DNA of 64,000 nucleotides from Rhypophila decipiens (lineage: Eukaryota; Ascomycota; Sordariomycetes; Sordariales; Naviculisporaceae). The notes under the pieces were generated by a model. It was not told where the DNA came from and searched no databases. It saw only the letters and a program-made list of their open reading frames with translations. Where the stretch lies: positions 361,205 to 425,204 of the forward strand of contig MU858061.1 of assembly GCA_033297075.1 (NCBI GenBank). Reading direction: 5' to 3'. The translations under genes and the position numbers were made by a program. This document shows positions 24,001-36,222 of this stretch, in pieces (the first letter of the stretch is position 1; each line of letters opens with the position of its first letter).

Positions 24001-25189
24001 AAGATGGCCATCTATCGGTTTCATGAGATTGTCCCACGCGTCATGGGTTCAGACTGACTGACGATGGGCTGGAGATGGGACATTCTGGACGGACGGACGG
24101 ACAGATAAGACAGCTGGATGGGCGGGGTTAGAGAGACAGACCACTGCATACAGACGAGGGTTGTTGTTGAAATGAACAAAGAAAGAAGACGAGAATGCGT
24201 TCAAACTGGATATTTGGTACCTGCTGTTGTTTTATTTGTTTTTGCTTTAAAGCTGTTTCCTATCCTTTCATTCATATTTCACATTTTCACATTGCCTTGC
24301 TTTCTTGAGACTTGCTTTGAGGGGGGGTGACTGTTTGGTTGGACATATAGATGCTATGCTGTCCTTGTCATTCCATACATACATAGTAGACGGAGGAAGA
24401 GTCTATATATCATGGGTACAGTACATAGATATCAGCCGGACCGCGATAAGAAAAGAATAAAAAGGATGTTTGTTGTATTATTTATATCCTTCTTCCTCAC
24501 CTCTTGATATCGAAAGCCCCAACCACGGTCCACAGTGCGAGGAGAATACATACCGCCCGGGACTTGATAGAGTTAGCCATGTCACCAGAAGATAAGAAAA
24601 TATCACCACCTTCTCAAACTGTGGTGTCTCACCGGTCTCTTCTGTTGATTCTTCAGAATTAAGCAATTCCCATGAGCAGTCTTTTGGACTGTTACTATTC
24701 TTTGCTAGGTAGGCACCTTTCTGTGCCCTGGCTTTCCATGAGCACTCCTATCCGTGGCACGGAAACATCCATAGCGTACTGTACCATTATGTCTCTGCTA
24801 TTTTGTAGTCGTTGGGCCCAACTTCCCAACATCACAAACAAACATTCATGTCGAGAGGAAGCTGCTAGCCTATCGGTACCCCATCTTCTCTTTTACCATA
24901 GATACGTGTTATTTACAATGTCACAGAGAAGGCAACATCATTATGAAACCGATCCATGGGTAGGTATACCATCGATGTCAAGTGTTCCTATTCTCACCCC
25001 AAGTATGTACCAGCTTTTCATTTCCAGCAAGACACCCACCAGCAGAGAGACAAGAGAACCTATGAGAAGGGAATCTAAAAAAGAGAAATAGCAAAAATAA
25101 ACACCCCAAATTGAACCAAACTAAAAGAGAATAATAAATCACTCACTCACTCCACCTCCAAACCCTCACAACCAAATCTTGCAAGCCCT
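24001..25189. other. Convergent intergenic region
   Basis: About 1.2 kb between the 3' ends of the ESSS and aminotransferase genes, so mainly 3'UTRs. A GGAC run repeats near 24091-24103. No gene was seen. Confidence 0.5.
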
Positions 25190-26517
25190 CTAGCAAACAT
25201 AACTCCATTCATGCTCCTCATCACCATATTGTATCCCCTCCATCCAATTCTTAACCCGCATAGTCAACTCACCACTCTCCTCATGCTCCTTCAATCCACA
25301 ATTGACCAGCTTGCCCCTCCAGCTGATGGCCCTAACAGGGGACACAATCGCAGCAGTACCCGCACCAAACGCCTCAATCAAGCGCCCCTCGCTCGCAGCC
25401 TCGTCCATTTCCTTCATGGTGAACTTGCGCTCCTCTACCTTCCACCCCTCGGGCACCAACCGTTCCCTCGCCAGCGTGAGGATCGAATCCCGCGTTACGC
25501 CCTCCAGGATGGTCCCGTCCAGCGGCGCAGTGATAAGCTCCTTTTGCCCAGTCTTCTTGTTTTTGATGGCGACAAAGAAGTTCATAGTCCCCACCTCGGT
25601 GACATACTCTTCTTCACCAAATAACCAGAGATTCTGCTGGAAACCGCGTGACATGGCCTCCCGCTGGGGGACGATACAAGGCGCATAATTAGCCCCCAGT
25701 TTCTTGTCACCCACACCGCCGGGCCAAGCGCGCACGGCATAATCCGTCGCCTCCAGAGAGACAGCCTTGAATCCAGTGGGGTAGTAAGGCCCAACAGGCG
25801 AGGCAATGACGTAGAGCAGCGCAGATCCGGGGGGTCCAACGCCGAGCGTCTTTTGCGTGCCGATCATGGTCGGGCGGAGATAGAGACTGTAACCCCGGGC
25901 ATCGGGGATGAAGCGGGACTCGAGCTTGGTGAATGTTGAAATGAGCTGGGTGAGGGCATCCGAGTCAAAGGTGGGCAGGGCGATGCGTGCTGCTGACTTG
26001 TTGAAGCGGGCCATGTTCTTGTCTGGTCGGAATAGACGGACTTGGCCTTTGGCGTCTTTGTAGGCCTTCATTCCCTCGAAGCACTCGAATGCGTAGTGGA
26101 AGACGCAGGTTGCTGGGTCGAGGGAGAGGTTCTGGTAGGGGGTTATCTTGGGGGCGAGCCAGCCTGTTTCGGCGTTCCATTCGATTGTGAGCATGTGGTC
26201 TGTTTTGAGTATATGTTAGCTTGTCTCTGTTCTTGGAGTCGTCGTGGAGGAGGGTCTGAGCTACCAGTAAAGTTGCGGCCAAAGATGAGCTCCTCGGGCT
26301 TCTTGAGAGCCTTTTGGTGGTGTGTCTTTTCAACAACCAGCTTGCTGGCGTCGAGTGGTTGTTGCTTGATATCTGAGGCAGCTTTGGCCTGGATGCTGTA
26401 ACTCCTTTGGGCGGAGACGGCGGCGGTCTGCCATGTGTTGGTGAGCAGAGGCCGTCTGGACTGCATGGCAGCCGCCCTGAGGGCAGAGCCGCAGCGGGGG
26501 ATGAGTGGGCGCATCAT
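25190..26517 (-). CDS. BAT1: Branched-chain amino acid aminotransferase, probably mitochondrial
   Basis: PLP enzyme that interconverts leucine, isoleucine and valine with their 2-oxo acids, using 2-oxoglutarate/glutamate. CDS complement(join(25190..26199, 26265..26517)), 420 residues. Exon 1 encodes a basic, Ser/Ala/Arg-rich N-terminus (MMRPLIPRCGSALRAAAMQS) typical of a mitochondrial targeting peptide. Class IV aminotransferase features follow: YAFECFEGMKAY, RPDKNMARF, the PLP lysine at about 251 in DKKLGANYAP, and EVGTMNFF further on. The 65-nt intron joins GRNFT to DHMLTIEW. The symbol assumes the mitochondrial paralogue, on the strength of the presequence alone. Confidence 0.93.
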
Positions 26518-27621
26518 GACTGAGGCTCTCTAGACTTTGGATATAAGATGAGGAGTTGTGGATGGACGACTGCCCAGACTGATCGACTCTGACCCGATTG
26601 ACCTGGCGGAGGATCCAAAATATGTTGTCGTGACGAGAGTATGACTGACAACGGATCTCGCGGGAGTAAAGGTCTTATCAAAGGATCCTGGCACCTTGAC
26701 TTGAATTTGGAATCGAGTCAACAGGTCAAAGGGCGTAAGTAAAGGACACAGAGTCGTCAATCAACGGGCGAGTCGCTGCAGCTCTCTTCTTTGGGACTGC
26801 AAAATGATGGGATTACGGATTTACGCCGGCGAGTTTGGTAAAGCAACGTCGGACCATTATCGGAGCTGTGCCTCCAGGGGACCTTTCAAAAAGTTATGAG
26901 GGCCAATTGAGCCAATTGGGAGCTCTGAATTTGGGCGAGCTGGCGGTCTAGGCGGCCCTCAGACACGGTTCAGGGTTGATGGTTGCACTGAAGTGACAGT
27001 GGAACCCGCCCGGGGAGCCGTTGCTTGCCGTTGTGTTCCGCTGGAGACTGGAGTGCAAGGCTTTGGCTTGAGACCTGACGAGATCTCTGGGCTTGGCGTC
27101 TGTCGTCCTGAGCCCAACACCTGCAGGTGGTTTCAGCTGGAGCTGACAGTTTGCATGGGCTAAAGATAACAGCTTCAGCTCCAACAACGGCAACGTCGCT
27201 GATATCAAGCGCTGAGCAGCTTTATTACTGTATTGACCCGATTATGTCGATTGCGCCGCATTCATTACCTTAATCGAACGTCCAGTTGGTTGAACTTTTG
27301 GCCAATGCCAAGGTGCACACGCCGCGACGCCGACACGTATATAAGCAAAGCCCAGCCTTTCAACCATCGAATGCATAAAAGCCCCTCGGCGGTACGATGC
27401 GCCAAACGATCCATAAGGCCATATAAGCTCAAGGAAACACACCTGACCAGATCCGACTAGAATCTTGACACTTTGCGATCAAGGAATACAAAAACTATGC
27501 AAATTGCGATGCAAATTCGACCCGAGATCTACCCTTGCCATCCAGCCGAATGATTAGCGATCCGATTTCGTCGTGATAAATCGAATGTCGTAACCCTTAT
27601 CCATATAATTTGTCCTCGACC
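26518..27621. other. Divergent BAT1/SCY1 promoter region
   Basis: About 1.1 kb between two divergently transcribed genes. A TATATAAG element at 27338-27345 could be a TATA box for the SCY1 side, about 280 bp before its ATG. Nothing else was recognised. Confidence 0.4.
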
Positions 27622-30600
27622 ATGTTCGCCAACGCGCTCAAGTCGATCACTGCGACGCCCATCACTTCCGGGTACAGCATCTCCTCCACGGTCACGTCCA
27701 CGGCCGGGCCATGGAAGATCTACAGTGCAAAAAAGAAGTCTACGGGGAAGGAGTATTCGGTCTTTGTCTTTGACAAAAAATCTCTCGATGCTCACAGCAG
27801 CGGTCTGAGCCGGACCAGCGCGTCGGCCTTCAAAAAGGTGGCCGAGGAGGTAGTGGAGCGTCTCAAGAAAGAGGCCTCGGCTCTGGCCAAATTCAGACAC
27901 CCCGGGGTTCTAGAGCTTGTTGAACCGGTGGAGGAAACGAGAGGTGGTGGTCTGCAGTTTGTCACGGAAGCTGTGACGGCGTCGCTCTCCAGCGTGCTCC
28001 AGGAGAAGGACGACCAGGAGCGGCACGGTGGCGTCGGCGGACGATCGAGTCGTTATGTGACTGAGGATGCTAACGGCACCCGGCGCAGAAGGGAGCTCGA
28101 GATTGACGAGCTCGAGATACAAAAGGGGCTTCTGCAAGTAAGTAAAGCGCTGGAGTTTCTCCACGACAATGCCGGGCTTGTCCATGGCAATCTCACGCCA
28201 GATGCAATCCTCATAAATGCCAAGGCAAGTTCTCTCCTTCTCCGCATATACCTCAGTGGCATCCCGGGGTGCTAACACTTGTGCAGTCTGACTGGAAGAT
28301 AAGTGGTTTCTCATTCTGTGGCCCACCTCTCGACAAGACCAACCCATCATGGCAGCCCATCAGCCTGTCAGAGGTTCTTCATCTCGACACTCGACTTCCC
28401 AGGACTGTCCAGCTGAACCTAGACTACACCTCGCCTGACTTTGTGCTGGACAACAACCTCACCCCTTCGGCCGACATGTTCTCTCTAGGTCTGCTTTGCA
28501 TCGCCCTCTACAACTCACCACACAGGTCGCCTCTAGAGTGCAATGGCAGCATGTCTGCGTACAAGAGACACTTCCAATCCTCGCAAGGCGTGCCCACGCC
28601 TACCAATAACTTCCTTTCCTCACGTTCCTTGCCCAAAGAACTCGAGAGGTACGTCCTCCCGCGGCTCATCACGCGGAGACCAGCCCAGCGCATGACGGCC
28701 AAGGAGTTCCAAAACAGCGAATACTTTGACAACATCCTCATCTCTACCATTCGATTCTTGGATGGATTTCCGGCCAAAACGGCGAATGAGAAATCCCAGT
28801 TCTTGAGAGGGCTGATCAAGGTTCTACCTTCGTTTCCCAAGGCAGTCATGGAGAAGAAGGTCTTGCCAGCTTTGATCGAAGAACTGAAGGACAGGGATTT
28901 GATATCGCTGATTCTGCATAACTTGTTCAAAATCATCGAGCTGTTGCCTTCGGGGAGGAGGGCCTTTGGGGACCGAGTTAGGCCTAGCCTGAAAGAGATT
29001 TTTGTCACCAACGCAAAGAATCATCAGGAAAAGGACTCTGCAAGGGACGCCGGTCTCATGATAGTGCTTGAGCAGCTTTCTGTTATTGTAGAAAACTGCT
29101 CCGGGAAGGAGTTCAAAGATGGTACGTCTTGGGTGTCTTCTTCAATGAGTGGTTGTGAGAAAGCTAACATGTAGCACAGATATCTTGCCCATCATATTTG
29201 TCTGTCTGGAGTCGCCCACTCCTACGCTTGTTGATGCCGCACTACGCAGTCTACCAATAGTCTTGCCCGTGCTGGACTTTAGCACCATCAAAAACGAGCT
29301 CTTCCCCGTGGTAGCTCACATCTTCAGCAAGACCAACAGTCTCGCCATCAAAGTCCGGGGGTTGCAGGCATTCGTGACGCTCTGCGGCGGATCCAACGAT
29401 CCAGGTGCCGACGATGGCCTTGATGGTCTCCCCGGCGGAGACAAGAAGAAAACTTCGTCCTCAACCGCCCTTGACAAGTTTACCATGCAGGAAAAGATTA
29501 TACCTCTCATCAAAGCCATCAAGACCAAAGAACCCGCCGTCATGATCGCCGCCTTGAACGTGCTCAAAGTAGTTGGCAAGGTCGCCGACGCCGACTTTGT
29601 CGCCATGGATATCCTGCCCGTCCTGTGGAGCATGAGCTTGGGGCCATTGCTAGACCTCAAGCAATTCCGGTCTTTCATGGACCTGATCAAGACCCTCTCC
29701 AGCCGAGTCGAAGAGGAACAGATCAGGAAACTGCAGGAGCTAGGCGGCGGAAGCTCATCAACTGCTGCAAACGACGATTTCATGTCCTTTGGAGCCATAG
29801 CGGGCTCCTCGTTCCACGACGCAACCAACGGAACGACAGAGGATGATTTCGAGCGTCTGGTCAAGGGGAACGCGGGAGCCTCGCCTTCTAATCCCTTGGA
29901 CGCAGGGTGGGACACTATGGGGGCCAGCAGCACCTCGGCTGTCAAGTCACCTGGTATAAGCTCGGCAGGAGGGAAGACAACTCCCACCCCGGCTTTCTCT
30001 TGGTCGACGCCTGCCCCCGCTACACCGGCAGCTAGTTCTTTTGCGTCTGTCAAAGCCCAGCAGCCGGGCTTTAGGACAGTCACCCCGGATCTGTCGCGTA
30101 TCGAGGTGCTCTCCCCGACGACTACCCAGTTTTCTCAGCCATTGCAGCCCACGCCCGCGAGCAGCTTATCTTTTCCGCCAGCACAAGCACTGGCAAGCAG
30201 TTCATCAAATTGGGGTGCTACAACAACAACAACAACAACAACCACCATCCCCTCGACTGGTATATCTAACCCATGGGCGTCGTCCTCGTCTACTACTCCC
30301 TCCTCCCTGAGCAACATGTCCTTTGGACAACAACAACAATCCCGCCAAACCAGTTCATCATTTTCCCTCCCTCCTCCGCCAGGTGGAGGAAATACTACCA
30401 CCACACAAACAACATCAACATTTAGTCTCCGTCCACCGCCGGGATCAGGGGGATCCCAGCAGCCTCTACGACCGCAAATCCAGAATAATAACCTTTCCTC
30501 TTCTTTCTCTTCACCCGCAACAACAAGTAATACTACCGGACTCGGGGGTATGGGCATGGGCATGGGTAGTATGATGAACAACAATAATTCCACTGCTCCT

Positions 30601-30714
30601 ATGGGGATGGGAGGAATGTCAATGGGGAGTATGATGCAGCCGCTTCAACCGTTCCAGAGTAGTCAGCAGCAGCAGCAGAAATCTGGACTGGACAAGTATG
30701 CTAGTCTTTTATAG
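27622..30714 (+). CDS. SCY1: SCY1-like pseudokinase with HEAT repeats
   Basis: Family members act in clathrin/COPI-linked Golgi-endosome trafficking and tRNA export rather than as active kinases. CDS join(27622..28224, 28287..29121, 29180..30714), 990 residues. The N-terminal kinase-like fold (about residues 20-390) has degenerate catalytic motifs: VHGNLTPDAIL replaces HRD and SDWKISGFSF replaces DFG. Helical HEAT-type repeats follow to about residue 700. The tail is Ser/Thr/Gln/Gly/Met-rich low complexity and ends QQQQKSGLDKYASLL. The start is the ATG at 27622; an in-frame TTG upstream is ignored. Intron 1 (62 nt) uses a GCAAGT donor (GC-AG class) with a GCTAAC branch. Intron 2 is conventional (GTACGT). 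Confidence 0.9.
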
Positions 30715-31791
30715 GGATCTTTATGTACGATTCGTATTGTATGTATGTATATAATCTAGTGTGTGAGTCGCAACTGCCACGTCATGGACAACTCTTTGCA
30801 CATGGAGGCATATAGGCAGATGGGCAGGTATCACCGCAAATGGGTAACTCTCCGTCGGTACGTGCGTGATCAAGGGGTTGATAGAGCAATGAGTCGACGA
30901 ACGAAGGGAAAGGAAGACCGGTCAGGTCAGGTTATTTACAAAGCGCATAGTTTCATGTTTTCACCTCGGGTGGGGGCAAGAACACGAGGACAGAGCGACA
31001 TGGACAAAAGCGAATGTTATTCGTTCCATCTCGAATTTCAATGTTGTTGGTCCAAAAGCAATGTATGTACGAATCAGAATTATTCCAAGACAACTAGGTT
31101 AGCTATCTAGCTACCTGAGGTGATGGGTACTGTACTCTAGTATATATACAAAGAACCAATATGCATGCATACGAGATCCGACAACAAATCAAGGTCCAGT
31201 TTTCCATCACATCAGTGCTCGGTATCCATCAGCCAAGTACAATCAACAATACAGATCAACCAAAGCGCAAGATTATGTATCACAGAAAACGTCTTTATTT
31301 ACGGAGTATAGTGGTAGGTATGTATGCTTCTCTTTTCTTAACATCAGGGGAAATGAACACAAGAAAAAGGCTTAAGCAATGTAGACAGCCAGGTAGAGAG
31401 AGAGCCACGCCAGACAAAGACAACCAAACTCCCCGCCAAACATGAGAAAAACCAACACCCAAAAAACAACTACCCAAAAGTAGCTGGGAAGAAAAAGAAA
31501 ACGACAAGAGAGATGACTTTTTCTATGTCGACAAAAAAAGAAAAAAAGAAAGCCAGTATAGTATGGACAGACAGACATTCCTCCCAGTTACATGCCTATA
31601 TGGCGTGTCATTTCTCTGCGCTCGCTCTCGCTCTCGCATGCACTATACACAGATATTATACAAAGTCTTTCTCTGTTCCAGAGGAGAGATGCCACTTGTT
31701 ATGTCTCTGGACTATCTTCCCCGGAAACAGAAAGAAAAGCAACAAAATAAAGAATTAGTAGGTAGGTTTTGTCGTAAAAGTCTCATTATAT
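30715..31791. other. Convergent intergenic region
   Basis: About 1.1 kb between the SCY1 and PMC1 3' ends. It is low in G+C, holds TATG-type runs near 30735-30752, and has no convincing gene. Confidence 0.5.
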
Positions 31792-34700
31792 TCAAGCCTT
31801 CTTCCCGGCCGCAGGAGATGGAGGCTTGGGCATGCTGAGGATAGGAACATTGCTGGAAGACTCGCTGATCTGCTGCGGCTCGTCGCTGAAGCTCGGCTGC
31901 CTGCCCGACGGCTGAGAGTCAGACTGGGAGTTGGATCCGTTGTCGCGCAGGCCGCTGTTGGATGGCCTGGGAAAGTTGTCGAAATCGTCACCAGCGCGGC
32001 GCTCAATGGGCGACCAGCCGGCGGCAATACTGCCTGCTACAATACCAGACATGACCGTGGCAGCGCCGAGCACGCTGTTTGATCTCGAGCGGTTGCTTTT
32101 GGTGCGTGTCCGTGAGTCTGGTGTCGGCGCAGGCGAGTGCTTGCCGAAACTGTCCTCCCGGGTGGGTGTCTGGGGGATGTTGATCGAGTTCGACTTGGAG
32201 TTTGTTCTGCTGTGAGATGGTGTCTTCTTGGGCATGAAGGTCTCCCTCGGGTGAGCCATGGCGAACTTGAGGTTGTTGAGGCGTCCTCCCTTCATGCGCT
32301 TGAGGAAGGTGAGCTGGTCATGGACATCGGCGAGTGCAGTTGGGTAGTAGCTGACGCGCTCCTCGTCGTCCGAGACTGTCACACCCGGAAGGTCTGAGCG
32401 ATTTCTTCGCTTCAAGAAGCCCGGGACGAGACGCTCCAGAAGTGCATCTGGGACCAGTCTGATGATGATACCGACGGGAATCGAAAGGAAGCCCAAGAAA
32501 ATGGCATATGCCCACATGGCTGGGGTCTGCTTGAGGGGACCCGTTCCACTCGGGAGACTGAAGGGTGTGCTACCGAAGAACATGATCAAGATCTGCGCAG
32601 CGCACATTATGGTGCTGATGCAGACGAAATACCAATTCTTGAAGAGACCCTCAAAGATGTTGAACTTGTTATCCAAGCGACGGTTACTATCGTGATGGTT
32701 AGCGGAATGAAGCCGAGTTGCTGCATGGGGATAATACTTACTTCCACTGGTTGAAGATTTGCATCCAGACAAAGGTATTGAACACTAAGGCCTTGATCTG
32801 TATGGGCTCCACCTCATCGAGGCCCTCATCGTAGTCTGGAAGAATACCGGGAGATCCGTAGAAAAGGAGGAAAGTGATGAGCAGCTGGTAGATGGCCTGT
32901 CCGAAGATCATCTTCCACATTGTGGTGGAAATGATGGAGGAGCCTCTGCGTTCGGGTTTCCGGTCAAGAACACTCTCGTGGGGAGGGTCTGTGGCAAGAG
33001 CCAAGGCAGCGAGTGTGTCCATGATGAGATTAACCCACAGCAACTGAACGGCGGTGAAGACTGATTCTCTTGACACTGCCGTGACGAAGGTGAGGATAAC
33101 AGCCGTGATATTCACCGTCAACTGGAACTGCAAGAAGCGCTTGACTGCGTCATTGACGGCACGTCCCCATTTCAGAGCCTTCACAATAGAGTTGAAGTTG
33201 TCGTCCATGAGGATGATGGCAGATGCTTCCTTTGCCACTTCAGTTCCTGCAATTCCCATCGAGAAGCCAACATCGGCGAGCTTCAAGGCAGGCGCGTCGT
33301 TGGTTCCGTCACCCGTAACCGCAACCGTCTCGCCCAGATTCTTCAATCGCCTAACGAGAATACGCTTGTCCTCGGGACTCGATCGTGCGAGAACGTGAAG
33401 CCTCGGGATGACTTCATTCTGCTGAGCCTCGGTCATGTTGCGGAACTCGGGTCCCTCCATGACAATGCTGTCATGCTGGAGGATACCACAGTCGTGAGCA
33501 ATCGCCTCGGCAGTGATCTTGTTGTCGCCCGTCACCATGCGAACAATCACACCGGCTCTCTGACAATCCCTGACAGCCTCTGGGACTCCTGGGCGAAGCG
33601 GATCCTTGATACCAACCATTCCGACGAAAACCATGTTCTTGCAGACATCATCGAAAGGAATATCCTCTTTGTCGCCATCACCGCGTCGTTGAGTGCGAGG
33701 CGGCCAACGGTCAAAGTCGCGATAGATGATGCCGATGGTTCGGAGAGAGCGTCGGGCATATGTTTCGATCAGGTGGGAGATGGCATCTCGGTTGTCGTCG
33801 GTCAGGGGGGCTGCAGTTAGACCCTGAGATGGGTCGCGGATAACCTGTGTGCACTTCTCGAGCATGATTTCCGAAGCGCCCTTGACATAAAGGCGCGCCT
33901 TGCCATCGGGAAGCTGCGCGACAATACCCATGCACTTGCGGCCTGAGTCGAAGGGGAACAGATGCAAAGTCTGGGCATTGGCTCGTTCCTCGCTGACCGG
34001 GCCCATGGCGAGGTGCTCCCGGGCAAAGATAAGCAATGCGGTTTCCGTCTTGGAGCCAATGAAGCCAGTCACGCCATCAACATCGCCTTCGAACGCTGTT
34101 GAGTTCAGAGAAATCGACTTTTTCACCAGATCCTTGACTGGCTCCGCAAGGCTTGAAACGAGCTCAGGGGCGCTGACGGCCTGTTCCACCGGGCTTTCGG
34201 GAGTCTCATCATCCGAGCGATTGGTAGCAGTACCGTCGTCGAATCTGTGCGTGGTGCCGAGGGTGCCAGCGATGACAAGCATCTTGTTCTGGGTTAGGGT
34301 ACCAGTCTTGTCCGAGCAGATAGTTGTGGCATTACCCATGACTTCGCAGGCTTTGAGGTGGCGGACTAAGTTGTTGTCCTTGATCATCCTCGTCGTGGCA
34401 AAAGCCAATGCCAAGGTGACGGCGAGTGGAAGACCCTCGGGGACAGCGACAACAATGATAGTGACAACAACAATGAAGATCTCGACAAACATCATGCCCT
34501 TCTCGCTAGGCGTAGTATCGGGAGGCAACTTGGGCAGCGAGACCAGGAACTTGATGAAGAGGACGATGAAAAGAAGAAGACCAGCGGCGCCACCGAGTTT
34601 GGCGATATACTCGGCAATGACGTTCAGTTTCGACTGCAGAGGAGTCATCTCGGGATCTTCATTCAGAGACATCAGCGTCTTGCCGTAGCTCGAGTAGACA

Positions 34701-36222
34701 CCAGTCGAGGTGACCAGGAACGTGCCAACACCTTCCATGACACGAGCACCGCTCTGGATAAAGGGGTCCATCTTCTTCAAGCTCTCGTTGTTTTCGATAG
34801 CAGCATAGACGACATCGGCATGTTGCTTCTTGATGATATCGGATTCTCCGGTGGCCTGGCTTTCGTCGCATTTCACATTGTACCCTTCGATGAGCACACC
34901 ATCGACGGGGATCATGTCTCCAGGCTCGAGATGCAGGACGTCGCCCACCAGAAGATCAAAAATCGAGATTTCGATAATCTTGCCCGAACGGACAACCTTG
35001 ACAACCCGATCTTGTTTCTTCTTGTTCAGCTTGGCGAACTGGCGCTCTTTTTGCCAATCGTTGAGAGATCCTACGAGAACGACAATGGCGATGGCTGCGA
35101 TAATTGCAACACCTTCAACCCAGTTGAGTTTGCTTTCCTCTTCGTGTCCTTTTTTTGGCGGCACTCCAAACGTCTCGTACAGACCGATTGCAAGCGAAAC
35201 AACGGCGGCGGCAGACAGCAACATCAAGACCTTGTCGTTGTAGGTGATCCACATGAGCTGGAGGAGCGTCTTGCCTTTCCTTTCCGGTAGTCTGTTGTCC
35301 TTGAAGACGCGCTTTCGCGACGAGAAATTCTGGGGTTCGGCGTGATGTCCGGCAGCATGTGAAGCTCGGCTCGTAGTCGCCGCCAGAGGCGGGCTGGAGG
35401 ATTCATCCTTGACGCCTTCGGTCAAGGCCTTCTTGTGGGACCTCGATGTCGCCTGGTCGAAAGTGACTTGGCCATCCAGCGTCACCTCGTCGATGCTCAA
35501 GCCGCTCTTCCGATCGGTTCGCAATCCCTTTTCCAGACCAGCCAGACCGCCAAGCGCCCAAAAGGCGGACAAACTCTTGGGGCTGAACATCTTGTTCAAC
35601 TGGCCTGGGGTGAAAGCAAATGGGTTTTCTTGAACCACGAAATCTTCCTCCTTGTTTATATCTGGCTTCAATGCGTTCTCGTCCTCCTTGACATTGTTGT
35701 TGTTGAAAGACGAGGACTTCTTCTCACCGCTGAAGGACGCACCTCCAGCATACGTGTCGGTCTGTGAAGCAGTGGATATCGAATGTCCGTCGTCCGTAGT
35801 GACCGAATCTTGCCTTGTCCTCCCCAAAGAATTAGGAACTGCGAGAAACCCTTGCGCACGTTCATTTGCGCGATTGTGCGGGCTTGTTGGTCGACTGTCC
35901 CTGCTGTCAAAAGAATTGGAAGGTTGCATCTCGGGCCTCGAGGATGTCCGCTGATGAGAGGCGGACCAACTGCTGGCCATGGGATCTGATGTGGTGGTGG
36001 GACTAACGGCCTCGTCTTGTGATGGTCTCGAGTTGATGGATTCCTGAGCATTAGGCTGGGGTGAAGCCACATTCACAGGATCAATGGTGATGGTAGGGCT
36101 ATTAAGGAAGAGTTAGATGGATGGGGTAATTAGGCAGGCAGGCCCAGGAAGGATATCACATACGCTCTTGGCCTCAGCGCAGGAGGCTCCCCAGCTTGGG
36201 GGTCCTCTTTGGAGCTCGCCAT
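31792..36222 (-). CDS. PMC1: Vacuolar/plasma-membrane Ca2+-ATPase, PMC1/NCA-2 family
   Basis: P2B-type calcium pump that lowers cytosolic Ca2+ by ATP-driven transport. CDS complement(join(31792..32686, 32742..36098, 36164..36222)), 1,436 residues, longer than yeast Pmc1 because of a disordered N-terminus of about 280 residues and a Ser-rich C-tail. The phosphorylated Asp is about residue 616 in CSDKTGTLTQNK. Also visible are the PEGLP motif in the fourth membrane segment, VTGDNKITAEAIAHDCGI, the hinge TGDGTNDAPALK and GTEVAKEASAIILMDDNF. The last membrane segments and tail come from exon 3, joined through a 55-nt intron (NQW|NNRRLD). Exon 1 is only 59 nt; its GTATGT donor joins RPRA to PTITIDP in frame. 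Confidence 0.95.
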
